Shown here one piece after another: positions 1 to 8,098 of a DNA stretch of 64,000 nucleotides (position 1 is its first letter; each line of letters begins with the position of its first letter). Source of the DNA: TMED27 sp964350695. Its GTDB lineage: Bacteria; Pseudomonadota; Alphaproteobacteria; Micavibrionales; Micavibrionaceae. The position numbers and the translations under genes are program-made. Under the pieces are notes generated by a model. The model was not told the DNA's origin and ran no database searches. It saw nothing but the letters and a program-made list of their open reading frames with translations. The stretch is from contig CAYGKM010000006.1 of the NCBI GenBank assembly GCA_964350695.1, positions 1 through 64,000 on the forward strand, written 5' to 3'.

Positions 1-221
1 CTGTGGGCGTTGTTAAGCGCGGTTCCGGTGTTCGTTTGCTTCGTGATGATGTTGTGATTCATGAAGGTAAGCTGAAGACACTTCAACGCTTCAAAGATGA
101 AGTATCGGAAGTGAAAGAAGGTACTGAATGCGGTATGGCTTTTGAGAGCTATGACGATATCAAAGCAGGCGATGTGATCGAATGTTTCGAGATTATCGAA
201 GAAGCCCGCGTGGTTTCTTAA
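1..221 (+). CDS. infB: translation initiation factor IF-2, C-terminal end (partial)
   Basis: Only the last 72 or so residues are inside the window; the gene enters from the left edge in the frame whose codons begin at base 3. The sequence reads as the final beta-barrel domain of IF-2, which binds the formyl-methionyl end of initiator tRNA, with the family features GSGVRLLRDD near the start and a GTECGMAFESYDDIKAGD stretch before the acidic end. rbfA follows 27 bases later, then truB and rpsO, the conserved infB-rbfA-truB-rpsO order. The GTP-binding domain is outside the window. Confidence 0.93.
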   Translation, partial: VGVVKRGSGVRLLRDDVVIHEGKLKTLQRFKDEVSEVKEGTECGMAFESYDDIKAGDVIECFEIIEEARVVS

Positions 222-248
222 AACCTCTATAAGATATATATAATTGAT

Positions 249-647
249 ATGAAACCCAATCGCCCCAATCATAAAGGCCCGTCACAGCGCCAGCTTCGCG
301 CGGGTGAACAGCTGAGGCATATTATTGCCGAAACGATGAGCCGCGGGCATTTCTCCAATGAAGTTTTGTTAAACGCCGAAGGAATTACGGTCGCCGAGGT
401 GCGGATTACGCCTGATCTTAAAAATGCGAAAGTGTTTGTGATGTCTTTGGGCGGTGAAGATATGGATGCCATTTTGCCTGCGTTGAATGCGGAGGCGCAT
501 GTATTCCAGCGTGAAATCGGGCGCCAGCAATCTATGAAATTCACGCCGAAAATTCGTTTTGTGCGCGATGAAAGTTTTGATGAAGCGCAAAAGATTGAAG
601 CGCTGCTCCGGGATGTTCATATTCCGGAACTCTCTGACGAGGACTAA
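249..647 (+). CDS. rbfA: ribosome-binding factor A
   Basis: A 132-residue protein of normal RbfA length, a KH-type fold that binds the 30S subunit during late 16S rRNA maturation. The N-terminus (SQRQLRAGEQLRHIIAE) and the central TVAEVRITPDLKNAKVFV stretch match the family. It sits between infB and truB, and its stop codon lies 4 bases before the truB ATG, so the two are probably translated as a coupled pair. A basic proline- and arginine-containing N-terminal tail precedes the fold. I see nothing odd. Confidence 0.95.
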   Translation: MKPNRPNHKGPSQRQLRAGEQLRHIIAETMSRGHFSNEVLLNAEGITVAEVRITPDLKNAKVFVMSLGGEDMDAILPALNAEAHVFQREIGRQQSMKFTPKIRFVRDESFDEAQKIEALLRDVHIPELSDED

Positions 648-651
648 CCCC

Positions 652-1581
652 ATGGGCAGACGGAAAAAAGGCGACAAGGTTGATGGATGGATCAATCTGG
701 ATAAGCCGCTTGATTTAACCTCGACGCAGGCTCTGGCGAAGGTCCGTTGGCTTCTCAATGCGCAAAAAGCCGGACATGCGGGCACGCTTGACCCTTTGGC
801 GACAGGCGTTTTGCCGATTGCCCTTGGCGAAGCCACAAAGACCATTCCGTTTGCGCAAGACCGTTTCAAAACATATGAATTTACCGCCAGTTGGGGTGAG
901 GCCCGCGACACGGATGACCGCGAAGGCGATGTAATCGAGACATCTGACATGCGCCCTACCGAAGCGCAGATTTTGGGTGCCCTGCCCGCTTTTATCGGCG
1001 AGATTGAACAAACACCGCCGCGCTTTTCGGCGATCAAAATCAACGGCGAGCGCGCCTATGATCTTGCGCGGGACGGCGAGGAATTCGAAATTCAATCCCG
1101 AGAAGTATATATCGAGAGTCTCGAGTTAATAGAAATGCGCGCGCATGAAGCGGATTTTGTCATGACCTGCGGTAAAGGCACATATGTGCGCTCTTTGGTG
1201 CGGGATTTAGCGAAGATTTGTGGCAGCGTGGGGCATGTTTCGGCGCTTCGGCGCATAGCGGTCGGCCCTTTTACCCATGAAAATACGATTTCTCTTGAAA
1301 AGTTAGAGGAAATGGGCGATAACGCCGCACGTAACTCGGCTTTGTTGCCGCTTGATTTTGTGCTGGACGATATCCCGGCTTTAAATATGAAGCAGCAAGA
1401 AACAACACGGTTGAGGAACGGGAATGAAGTGGCCTTCATTTCAAAACCTGATTTTCGGAGATATTCCGAAGCGGGTATTGAAGATGGAGACACGGCTCTC
1501 GCGGTTTTTGAGAATGCCCCTGTGGCGCTGATTGAACGTGATGGTCCGACCATTAAGCCCGTTCGTGTTTTTAATCTCTAA
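652..1581 (+). CDS. truB: tRNA pseudouridine(55) synthase TruB
   Basis: Makes pseudouridine 55 in the T-loop of tRNAs. The catalytic aspartate is D47 in the motif GHAGTLDPLATGVLP; the KINGERAYDLAR block and the GTYVRSLVRDL block of the family follow. I place the start at the ATG at 652, giving 309 residues, because it begins the conserved WINLDKP region shortly after and lies 4 bases past the rbfA stop. An in-frame ATG at 559 exists but would overlap 89 bases of rbfA and add a non-conserved tail. Middle gene of the infB-rbfA-truB-rpsO cluster. Confidence 0.95.
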   Translation: MGRRKKGDKVDGWINLDKPLDLTSTQALAKVRWLLNAQKAGHAGTLDPLATGVLPIALGEATKTIPFAQDRFKTYEFTASWGEARDTDDREGDVIETSDMRPTEAQILGALPAFIGEIEQTPPRFSAIKINGERAYDLARDGEEFEIQSREVYIESLELIEMRAHEADFVMTCGKGTYVRSLVRDLAKICGSVGHVSALRRIAVGPFTHENTISLEKLEEMGDNAARNSALLPLDFVLDDIPALNMKQQETTRLRNGNEVAFISKPDFRRYSEAGIEDGDTALAVFENAPVALIERDGPTIKPVRVFNL

Positions 1582-1596
1582 AATAAGGAAAAGATG

Positions 1597-1866
1597 ATGT
1601 CGTTGAATGCAGAGAAAAAATCAGAAGTTATTGCGAAATTTGCGCAGAAAAAAGGAGACACCGGTTCTCCTGAAGTACAGGTTGCGATCTTGACAACCCG
1701 TATTAACGAGCTTTCAGAGCACCTTCAAACCCATAAAAAAGACATCCACTCACGTCGTGGGTTGCTTGCAATGGTTGCGAAGCGTCGTAAATTGCTTGAT
1801 TACCTTAATCGTAAAGATGAAGCGCGCTATCAAGCAGTTATTAAAGAGCTTGGTATTCGCCGTTAA
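1597..1866 (+). CDS. rpsO: 30S ribosomal protein S15
   Basis: 89-residue primary 16S rRNA-binding protein of the small subunit platform. The signature TGSPEVQVAILTTRINELSE and the HSRRGLLAMVAKRRKLLDYL block are intact. Two adjacent ATG codons (1594 and 1597) are possible; the second gives the usual 89 residues and a better spacing (6 bases) from the AAGGAA Shine-Dalgarno at 1585-1590. A strong hairpin terminator follows directly. pnp, the common neighbour of rpsO, is here 3.6 kb downstream. Confidence 0.96.
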   Translation: MSLNAEKKSEVIAKFAQKKGDTGSPEVQVAILTTRINELSEHLQTHKKDIHSRRGLLAMVAKRRKLLDYLNRKDEARYQAVIKELGIRR

Positions 1867-1888
1867 TATACGGTATATAGAATTTGAG

Positions 1889-1916
1889 AAAGCGGCTGTG
1901 ATGGCCGCTTTTTTTT
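1889..1916 (+). terminator. Rho-independent terminator after rpsO
   Basis: Eight-base stem AAAGCGGC / GCCGCTTT (1889-1896 with 1904-1911) with a 7-base loop, ending in a run of eight T (1909-1916). It closes the infB-rbfA-truB-rpsO unit 22 bases after the rpsO stop. Confidence 0.9.
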
Positions 1917-1976
1917 GAGAGGTCGGAACTTTTTTCTTCCCCCCGCGTTATAAAAATAAACAACTGGAGACTAGAA

Positions 1977-2243
1977 ATGAATAAGAATACAAAAATTATT
2001 ATTGGTGTAATTGTTTTAGCAGTTATTGCCGTGTTCGGTTACACAGCCATGACACAGCCTGACACACGCACAATTGGCGAGAAAATCAGCGATGCGGCAG
2101 AAGAGCTTGATAGCGGCATGAATGATAGCGCTGAAGGGGTTGCAGACTCTGTAGATGACGCTGCTCGTGAGCTTGAAGATCGTACCCCTGTTGAACGCAT
2201 GCAGGATGCAGTTGAGGATGCAACAGACGAGACTGCTGAATAA
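1977..2243 (+). CDS. small membrane-anchored acidic protein, unknown function
   Basis: 88 residues. The first 28 residues are a basic start (MNKNTK) and one hydrophobic segment (about residues 7-24), either a membrane anchor or an uncleaved signal. The remainder is a strongly acidic, alanine-rich helix with repeated aspartate/glutamate and no cysteine, probably an extended amphipathic helix in the periplasm. A GGAG Shine-Dalgarno sits 9 bases before the ATG. It has terminators on both sides, so it is a single-gene unit. I do not recognise a family; similar low-complexity anchored peptides are often stress-related, but that is only an analogy. Confidence 0.8.
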   Translation: MNKNTKIIIGVIVLAVIAVFGYTAMTQPDTRTIGEKISDAAEELDSGMNDSAEGVADSVDDAARELEDRTPVERMQDAVEDATDETAE

Positions 2244-2264
2244 GCAATACTTGTTACTTTTAAG

Positions 2265-2296
2265 AAGGTCGCTTGAGAAATTAAGCGGCCTTTTTT
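2265..2296 (+). terminator. Rho-independent terminator after the small acidic membrane protein
   Basis: Stem GGTCGCTT / AAGCGGCC (2267-2274 with 2283-2290), 8 pairs including one G-U, 8-base loop, then six T (2291-2296). Located 23 bases after the stop of the 1977-2243 gene. Confidence 0.85.
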
Positions 2297-2358
2297 AATT
2301 TCTTGTATTTCTTATATTTATTATGGTAAAAACATTAACCCATAAGGAGAAATACAGT

Positions 2359-2874
2359 ATGTTAGCCGTTCGCCAAGCCAAAGACGTAGACACATTGCCT
2401 AACCTTGTAAGCACGCTTAAGGAATGGCGAAAAAACCCTAAAGCATCTTCAGAAATGCATGCTGTAAGCATTCCACTTGAACAACTTGATCTAATCTCCT
2501 CTAAAAGACCGGAAGCTGATAGAGTCTATAATTCGCATGGCGAAAGATTTGTGATTGTCTTAGATGAAGATTCAATAAGAAATGCTTCTGAATATTTAAC
2601 CACCTACGGGAAGTGGCCTGATGGCCGGACATTAAGCAAACAAGATGTTCATATCCCTGATACTTCTGATGCACAGGATGCTGTAGACGGGCTAAGGGAC
2701 GCCTTCCTCTTCGCAAAAAAATTAGGGTATAACGGCGCTGTGTTTGTGACAGGAAACGCCGACGAAAAGCCGTTATTTATGATTAAACACGTTCCTAATT
2801 CTCAAGTTATAACGGCAACCGGCCAAGATGTCGAAAGCGTTGTAAATCAACAAAGACCGACGGGCTTTGATTAA
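2359..2874 (+). CDS. protein of unknown function
   Basis: 171 residues with no signal peptide or membrane segment, so cytoplasmic. I chose the ATG at 2359 because an AAGGAG Shine-Dalgarno (2344-2349) lies 9 bases before it; the in-frame ATG at 2323 has none. The chain mixes helices and strands (a RFVIVLDEDSI strand, then an ADEKPLFMIKHV strand pair) with no catalytic motif I can name. Its reading is visibly more AT-rich than rpsO, truB or gpmI, consistent with a recent or poorly expressed acquisition. It converges on gpmI with 21 bases between stops. Confidence 0.75.
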   Translation: MLAVRQAKDVDTLPNLVSTLKEWRKNPKASSEMHAVSIPLEQLDLISSKRPEADRVYNSHGERFVIVLDEDSIRNASEYLTTYGKWPDGRTLSKQDVHIPDTSDAQDAVDGLRDAFLFAKKLGYNGAVFVTGNADEKPLFMIKHVPNSQVITATGQDVESVVNQQRPTGFD

Positions 2875-2895
2875 AGTCTAATATTCTCGTTAAAA

Positions 2896-4416
2896 TTATT
2901 GCACGAGGCTTTCGCCGTCCATTTCATCTGGTTGGTCTATGCCAAGGAAGTGAAGCATTGTGGGGGCGATGTCGGCGAGTTTGCCGCCTTCATTTAGGGC
3001 CACATCCCCTGCCCCGATGACGATGAATGGCACGGGGTTTAATGTATGCGCCGTATGCGGGCCGTTTGTAGTTTTGTCCCACATTTGATCGGCGTTGCCG
3101 TGATCGGCGGTGACGAGAAGCACGCCGCCTTTTTCCAGCACAGCGGCTTCCAACTTACACAGCGCGGCATCAACGCTTGCGGCGGCGGCGCGGGCTGCCT
3201 CAATTGAACCCGTGTGCCCGACCATATCGGTGTTTGCAAAATTAATAATGATGACATCATGTTCGTTCGCCTCAACAACGCCGAGGAGTTTTTCGGAAAG
3301 TTCAGGCGCGGACATTTCGGGCTGAAAGTCATATGTTGCGACTTTCGGGGAGTTTACCAGGATGCGGTCTTCGCCGTCATAGGGCACTTCGCGCCCGGCA
3401 TTAAAGAAGAAGGTTACGTGCGGATATTTTTCGGTTTCCGCCATGCGCATTTGTTTCAGGCCGTGATCCGCGAGCACGCTGCCAAGGATGTGTTTATGTT
3501 CAACGGAAGGGAAAAGTACGCCCATGCGCTCATTCAGTTCGTCGGAATATTCCACCATAGAGATGGCGTGCGAGATTTGTTTTTGGCCGCCTTGTCTTTC
3601 AAAGCCGTCAAAATCATCGAAAAGCATGGCGTTCAGGATTTCACGGGCGCGGTCGCTGCGGAAATTCGCGAAGATGATGGCATCGCCGTCTTGGAAGCCT
3701 TCATAGTCATTTAGTATGACGGGTTTGATGAACTCATCGCTTATCCCTTCGTCATAACTGCTTTGGATGGCATCGCTTGCGGAGAAGGCTTTTTGCCCTT
3801 GCGCGTTCATGATGGCGTTATAGGCAATCTCGACGCGTTCCCAACGGTTATCACGGTCCATCGCGTAATAGCGCCCGCAAACGGTCGCGAGGGGGTAACT
3901 TTCCAGAGCGGCGATAAAGTCTTTGCCGCTTTCAGGGGGGCAATCGCGGCCATCGGTCAGGGCGTGGATATGCGTTTTAAGCCCTGCGCTTTGCGTGATA
4001 TCAGAGAGTTTCAGGATATGATCCATATGTGCATGCACGCCGCCATCGGAGAACAGGCCGATGATGTGGCATGCGCCGCCATTATTTTTGAGCTTACTAA
4101 TTAGTGTTTGGATTTGTGCGTATTCCGCGACTTCATTATTTGCAAAAGCCTTATCGATACGCGGGAGATATTGCATCACGACGCGCCCTGCCCCGATATT
4201 CATATGACCGACTTCGGAGTTGCCCATTTGCCCTTCGGGAAGGCCAACCGCACCGCCGAATGTTGAGAGGGTGGTGTTTGGATATTTTTTCATCATCGTA
4301 TCAAAACAAGGCGTATCGGCAGAGGCAATCGCATCAAACTCACCGCCATCACCAATCCCCCATCCATCGAGGATACAGAGAATAACGGGCTTTGCTTTGG
4401 GTGTGAATGTGGTCAT
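2896..4416 (-). CDS. gpmI: 2,3-bisphosphoglycerate-independent phosphoglycerate mutase
   Basis: 506-residue, two-manganese enzyme that interconverts 3- and 2-phosphoglycerate in glycolysis and gluconeogenesis. Family marks: LCILDGWG with metal ligand D17, the phosphoserine nucleophile S67 in GQMGNSEVGHMNIGAG, the DGRDCPPESG loop, and the C-terminal metal site TADHGNADQM. Length is typical. A GAGG Shine-Dalgarno precedes the ATG. It stands alone on the minus strand between two unknown plus-strand genes and interrupts the usual closeness of rpsO and pnp. Confidence 0.97.
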   Translation of the reverse strand: MTTFTPKAKPVILCILDGWGIGDGGEFDAIASADTPCFDTMMKKYPNTTLSTFGGAVGLPEGQMGNSEVGHMNIGAGRVVMQYLPRIDKAFANNEVAEYAQIQTLISKLKNNGGACHIIGLFSDGGVHAHMDHILKLSDITQSAGLKTHIHALTDGRDCPPESGKDFIAALESYPLATVCGRYYAMDRDNRWERVEIAYNAIMNAQGQKAFSASDAIQSSYDEGISDEFIKPVILNDYEGFQDGDAIIFANFRSDRAREILNAMLFDDFDGFERQGGQKQISHAISMVEYSDELNERMGVLFPSVEHKHILGSVLADHGLKQMRMAETEKYPHVTFFFNAGREVPYDGEDRILVNSPKVATYDFQPEMSAPELSEKLLGVVEANEHDVIIINFANTDMVGHTGSIEAARAAAASVDAALCKLEAAVLEKGGVLLVTADHGNADQMWDKTTNGPHTAHTLNPVPFIVIGAGDVALNEGGKLADIAPTMLHFLGIDQPDEMDGESLVQ

Positions 4417-4459
4417 TGGGCCTCTTTGTCTGTCTATTAAAGCGTACTCACAAATATTG

Positions 4460-5212
4460 ATGTTTAGGGAGTTAAGTCAACGTTTAACTCAAAAGCTGGA
4501 CATAGATACTTATGTTATGTTAAAAAACCGCATGTCCCACCTTAATATCAGATGGAATAAGAGGATTGTTCGCCAAAACTCTCCATACAACACCGCCGGT
4601 GATACTTGCGCCAAGGGGGATATTGTGGCTGTCAAATTTGATAATGAAGGATGGAACTTGTGCGAGGTCGTTAGCACAGGCGTAAAAGCCAACGCAACCG
4701 CCATATATGCCGATGTAATCAAACTCAGAGTCGTTCCCCAAAAAAATGAAAGAGTCTGGCAGGTAACGCATATAGATAACATCAAGCCAGCAATGGATAT
4801 CAGGGCTTACGCCCTTGGCGATGTAGTGACACTGCAAGGGGTCTGCGCATCCGGTGGTGCGATAGAGCGCGTTTTACCGCTTTCAGACTTAAAGCAGATT
4901 TTTGCGGCGCACGAGGCGGAACCATGCAAAGACCCTACTCTCAGTAAAACCGTTACGATGAACGGTTGTAGCAAGGCGATGGTTGTGGGCATTAATGCCG
5001 ATACAGAGACTGGTGAGTTTAGCCTTTTGGCTTGTACGACAGGCGGGCGCATAATCACAGTTGATCAGTCAGTAGAAGTTGGAGAGAATTTAGGGAATTT
5101 TTACGACCGCCCCTTTGATCATATCGGCTTTACGCGTTTTTTCGAGCCTTATGGTGGCTACTTCAAGGCATTGGACAAATTAAACTCTACGCCTGCGGTC
5201 CATGAACCATAA
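4460..5212 (+). CDS. protein of unknown function
   Basis: About 250 residues, cytoplasmic by appearance (no signal or membrane segment). The start is uncertain: ATG codons at 4460, 4517 and 4532 are in frame and none has a convincing Shine-Dalgarno; earlier in-frame starts lie inside gpmI and are rejected. The middle is strand-rich (GDIVAVKFDNEGWNLCEVVS, then AYALGDVVTLQGVCASGG), which would fit small beta-barrel modules. Five cysteines are scattered and do not form a metal motif. It is more AT-rich than its neighbours. Transcribed away from gpmI and followed 216 bases later by pnp. I cannot assign a function. Confidence 0.65.
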   Translation: MFRELSQRLTQKLDIDTYVMLKNRMSHLNIRWNKRIVRQNSPYNTAGDTCAKGDIVAVKFDNEGWNLCEVVSTGVKANATAIYADVIKLRVVPQKNERVWQVTHIDNIKPAMDIRAYALGDVVTLQGVCASGGAIERVLPLSDLKQIFAAHEAEPCKDPTLSKTVTMNGCSKAMVVGINADTETGEFSLLACTTGGRIITVDQSVEVGENLGNFYDRPFDHIGFTRFFEPYGGYFKALDKLNSTPAVHEP

Positions 5213-5235
5213 TATCCGCCGACCAGAACAATCTT

Positions 5236-5263
5236 TTGACTTTCTCGCTTAAACCTGTATGAA
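5236..5263 (+). promoter_or_regulatory. candidate promoter for pnp
   Basis: TTGACT at 5236-5241 and TATGAA at 5258-5263 with a 16-base spacer. It would give a 5' leader of about 160 bases, which contains the hairpin described at 5362-5397. Read by eye only. Confidence 0.35.
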
Positions 5264-5361
5264 TGTCCGTGTAAATGGAAAACCGTGTGGTTGACTGTTA
5301 AGAACAAGGCGTTGTTTTTTACTGTCCACCCCACAAAATTTCCAAAATTTAAAAAAGAAGT

Positions 5362-5397
5362 AGAGGCTGTGATGCTAATTTAGCGTCTTACGGCTCT
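5362..5397 (+). promoter_or_regulatory. hairpin in the pnp leader
   Basis: Inner 7-pair stem GATGCTA / TAGCGTC (5371-5377 with 5381-5387, one G-U, ATT loop) within an outer AGAG / CTCT pairing (5362-5365 with 5394-5397). It lies 32 bases before the pnp ATG. In enterobacteria PNPase represses its own mRNA through an RNase III-cut leader hairpin; whether this hairpin plays that role is inference. Confidence 0.4.
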
Positions 5398-5428
5398 GCA
5401 TATACAAACATAACGAAAGGTATTATTT

Positions 5429-7564
5429 ATGTTTAAAGTTTATCGCAAAGAAATTGATTTTGCAGGAAAAACACTTGTTCTAGAAACAGGTAAAATTGCG
5501 CGTCAGGCCGATGGTTGCGTGCTTGCGACAGTTGGTGAAACATCTGTTCTATGTGCGGTTACAGCCGCAAAAAGCATTAAGCCGGGTCAAGATTTCTTCC
5601 CGCTTTCTGTTCACTATCAAGAAAAAACATATTCAGCCGGTAAAATCCCCGGTGGTTTCTTTAAACGCGAAGCGCGTCCTTCTGAAAAGGAAACACTTAC
5701 ATCACGTTTGATTGACCGCCCTATTCGTCCGCTCTTCCCTAAAGGCTTCTTGAACGAAGTGCAGGTTGTTTTAACGGTGATCTCGCATGATCTTGAAAAC
5801 GATCCTGATATGGTTGCGATGATCGGGGCGTCTGCGGCACTTACGATTTCAGGGATTCCGTTCATGGGTCCGATTGCGGGCGCGCGCGTTTGCTACAAAG
5901 ACGGTGAATATCTGATCAACCCGCCAATGTTTGAAGTTGGCGATACAGATCTTGATCTTGTTGTTGCCGGTACAAAAGAAGGCGTGTTGATGGTTGAGTC
6001 CGAAGCGCAAGAGCTTTCCGAAAAAGTTATGCTCGGCGCGGTTTCTGCGGGCCATAAAGCGTACCAAGCCGTTATTGACGGCATCATTGATTTCGCGGAA
6101 ATGGCTGCGAAGGATATGTGGGATATTGCTGAAACGCCGAAGGAAATTGTTAAGCTTGAAAAAGACATCAAAGCGAAATTCGCCAAAGACGTTGAGAAGG
6201 CCTATGGCATTCTTGATAAGCTTGAGCGTCAGGCTGCTGTTGGCGCGGTGCGTGATGCGGCTATCGAAGCGTTCACTGATGAAGCGGCGGGTATTGATGA
6301 CAAAATCATTACGGCCAAGTTCAAGTCTTTGGAAGCGGACGTTGTTCGCGGCGCGATCCTGAAAACAGGCAAGCGTATTGACGAGCGCGACACGAAGACC
6401 ATTCGTCCGATCGTATCTGAAGTTGGTATTTTACCCCGTACGCATGGCTCCGCCTTGTTCACACGCGGTGAGACGCAGGCTTTGGTGGTTGCGACTTTGG
6501 GCACAGGCCAGGATGAGCAGATCATGGATACACTTGAGGGTGAATACCGCGAGCGTTTCTTGCTGCACTATAACTTCCCTCCATATTCTGTTGGTGAAGC
6601 GGGCCGTATGGGCCCTCCGGGTCGCCGCGAAATCGGTCATGGTAAATTGGCGTGGCGCGCAATTCGTCCGCTTTTGCCTGCTGCGGAAGATTTCCCTTAC
6701 ACGATGCGTTCTGTGTCCGAGATTACTGAATCAAACGGTTCATCTTCTATGGCGACAGTTTGCGGAACCTCACTTGCGCTTATGGATGCAGGCGTGCCTT
6801 TGAAAGCGCCTGTTGCGGGTATCGCGATGGGTTTGATCAAAGAAGGTAAGGACTTCGCGGTTCTTTCTGACATTTTGGGTGATGAAGATCACCTTGGTGA
6901 CATGGACTTCAAGGTTGCGGGTACGGAAAACGGTATTACCGCGCTGCAGATGGACATCAAGATTACTTCGATTACCGAAGAGATCATGACTATAGCTCTG
7001 GATCAGGCGAAAGAAGGTCGCATTCACATCTTGAAAGAGATGGCGAGCGCACTTACTGAAGGTCGCTCCGAATTGAATGCGAACGCGCCGCAAATCGTAT
7101 CAATCAAAATTCCAGTTGATAAAATCCGCGATGTTATAGGGACTGGCGGTAAAGTTATCCGCGAGATCACCGAAACAACAGGCGTGAAAATGGATGTTGA
7201 TGATGATGGTACAATCAAGGTTGCGGCAAGCAACCAAGAAGCCATTGATGCCGCAGTTGCGTGGATTAAAGGCCTTACGGATGAGCCTGAAGTGGGCGCG
7301 ATTTACGACGGCAAGGTCGTAAAGTGTGTTGATTTCGGCGCGTTTGTGAACTTTATGGGCGCGAAAGACGGCCTTGTTCATATCTCAGAACTTCAAGACG
7401 CGCGCACCGCAAACACGACGGATGTTGTGAGCGAAGGTCAGGCCGTGAAGGTTTTGTTGATGGGCATTGATGACCGCGGCAAGATCAAGCTTTCCATGAA
7501 GCGCGTTGATCAAGAGACCGGTGAAGAAATCGTTCTGGAAGAAAAAGAACGCAAAGAAGCCTAA
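5429..7564 (+). CDS. pnp: polyribonucleotide nucleotidyltransferase (PNPase)
   Basis: 711-residue phosphorolytic 3'-5' exoribonuclease, a trimer that works in mRNA decay and in the degradosome. Two RNase PH domains are joined by a helical domain (about residues 1-550); the second carries the FPPYSVGEAGRMGPPGRREIGHG active-site region. A KH domain (about 555-620, IGTGGKVIREIT as the GXXG loop) and an S1 domain (about 620-690, CVDFGAFVNFMGAKDGLVHI) follow. A GAAAGG Shine-Dalgarno (5415-5420) sits 8 bases before the ATG. Unlike many genomes it is not directly behind rpsO. Confidence 0.97.
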   Translation: MFKVYRKEIDFAGKTLVLETGKIARQADGCVLATVGETSVLCAVTAAKSIKPGQDFFPLSVHYQEKTYSAGKIPGGFFKREARPSEKETLTSRLIDRPIRPLFPKGFLNEVQVVLTVISHDLENDPDMVAMIGASAALTISGIPFMGPIAGARVCYKDGEYLINPPMFEVGDTDLDLVVAGTKEGVLMVESEAQELSEKVMLGAVSAGHKAYQAVIDGIIDFAEMAAKDMWDIAETPKEIVKLEKDIKAKFAKDVEKAYGILDKLERQAAVGAVRDAAIEAFTDEAAGIDDKIITAKFKSLEADVVRGAILKTGKRIDERDTKTIRPIVSEVGILPRTHGSALFTRGETQALVVATLGTGQDEQIMDTLEGEYRERFLLHYNFPPYSVGEAGRMGPPGRREIGHGKLAWRAIRPLLPAAEDFPYTMRSVSEITESNGSSSMATVCGTSLALMDAGVPLKAPVAGIAMGLIKEGKDFAVLSDILGDEDHLGDMDFKVAGTENGITALQMDIKITSITEEIMTIALDQAKEGRIHILKEMASALTEGRSELNANAPQIVSIKIPVDKIRDVIGTGGKVIREITETTGVKMDVDDDGTIKVAASNQEAIDAAVAWIKGLTDEPEVGAIYDGKVVKCVDFGAFVNFMGAKDGLVHISELQDARTANTTDVVSEGQAVKVLLMGIDDRGKIKLSMKRVDQETGEEIVLEEKERKEA

Positions 7565-7570
7565 ACACCG

Positions 7571-8095
7571 ATGTCAGACGAAGATGCCGGATATGTGTTG
7601 CGCGAAGGATTGTTGCGATCTTCAATCCTTTGCACAACCACTGACAAACTTTATCAATATATTGCGCTTGCCGATCAAAAAGCGACGGGCCTTATCATTT
7701 TGAACTCGTTCATCATCCCTGTGACGATGAACGCACTTGATAAGCCAGAGTTTAAATTGGCGGCTTCTATTGCGATTTTGACGAGTGTTATCAGCATTTT
7801 CTTGGCGATTTGGTGTATTTTTCCGAAGCGCCGCGAGGCCTCAAAACCGCGCGGCGAACGGAATTTGCTTCACTTCACTGATATCGGTACATTATCGGAA
7901 GAAGAATATCTCAAACGCTTCATGCCTATTTTTGCGGACCCTGCGGCGTTGGCTAAGGAGTCTATTAAGGATATTCACGATGTAAGCAACCGGGTGCTCA
8001 TTCCGAAATTCAGATTACTGAAGATGTGCTACGCGGCGTTTTTCATCGGTAATGTTCTGGCAATCATCAGCTATATGATTCCGCATTGGAGCTAA
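7571..8095 (+). CDS. PycTM (DUF5706)-type membrane protein, Pycsar-effector-like
   Basis: 174 residues: a helical N-terminus, two membrane segments (about 39-56 and 62-84), a cytoplasmic loop, and a third segment (about 151-170). The ADQKATGLIILNSF block at residues 34-47, the NLLHFTDIGTLSEEEYLKRF block at 98-117 and the KFRLLKMCYAAFF ending match the DUF5706/PycTM family as I know it. In Pycsar anti-phage systems such proteins damage the inner membrane when cCMP or cUMP rises. No nucleotide cyclase gene is in the window, so this copy may have another role. It starts 6 bases after pnp and ends 3 bases before the phosphodiesterase gene, suggesting one operon. Confidence 0.75.
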   Translation: MSDEDAGYVLREGLLRSSILCTTTDKLYQYIALADQKATGLIILNSFIIPVTMNALDKPEFKLAASIAILTSVISIFLAIWCIFPKRREASKPRGERNLLHFTDIGTLSEEEYLKRFMPIFADPAALAKESIKDIHDVSNRVLIPKFRLLKMCYAAFFIGNVLAIISYMIPHWS

Positions 8096-8098
8096 ACC

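Noticed and set aside
559..651. N-terminal extension of truB
   Set aside because: Would lie inside rbfA; the ATG at 652 gives the conserved start.
369..1043. Long open frame on the minus strand opposite rbfA and truB
   Set aside because: Shadow of two clear genes on the other strand, with an arginine- and serine-rich product of no family.
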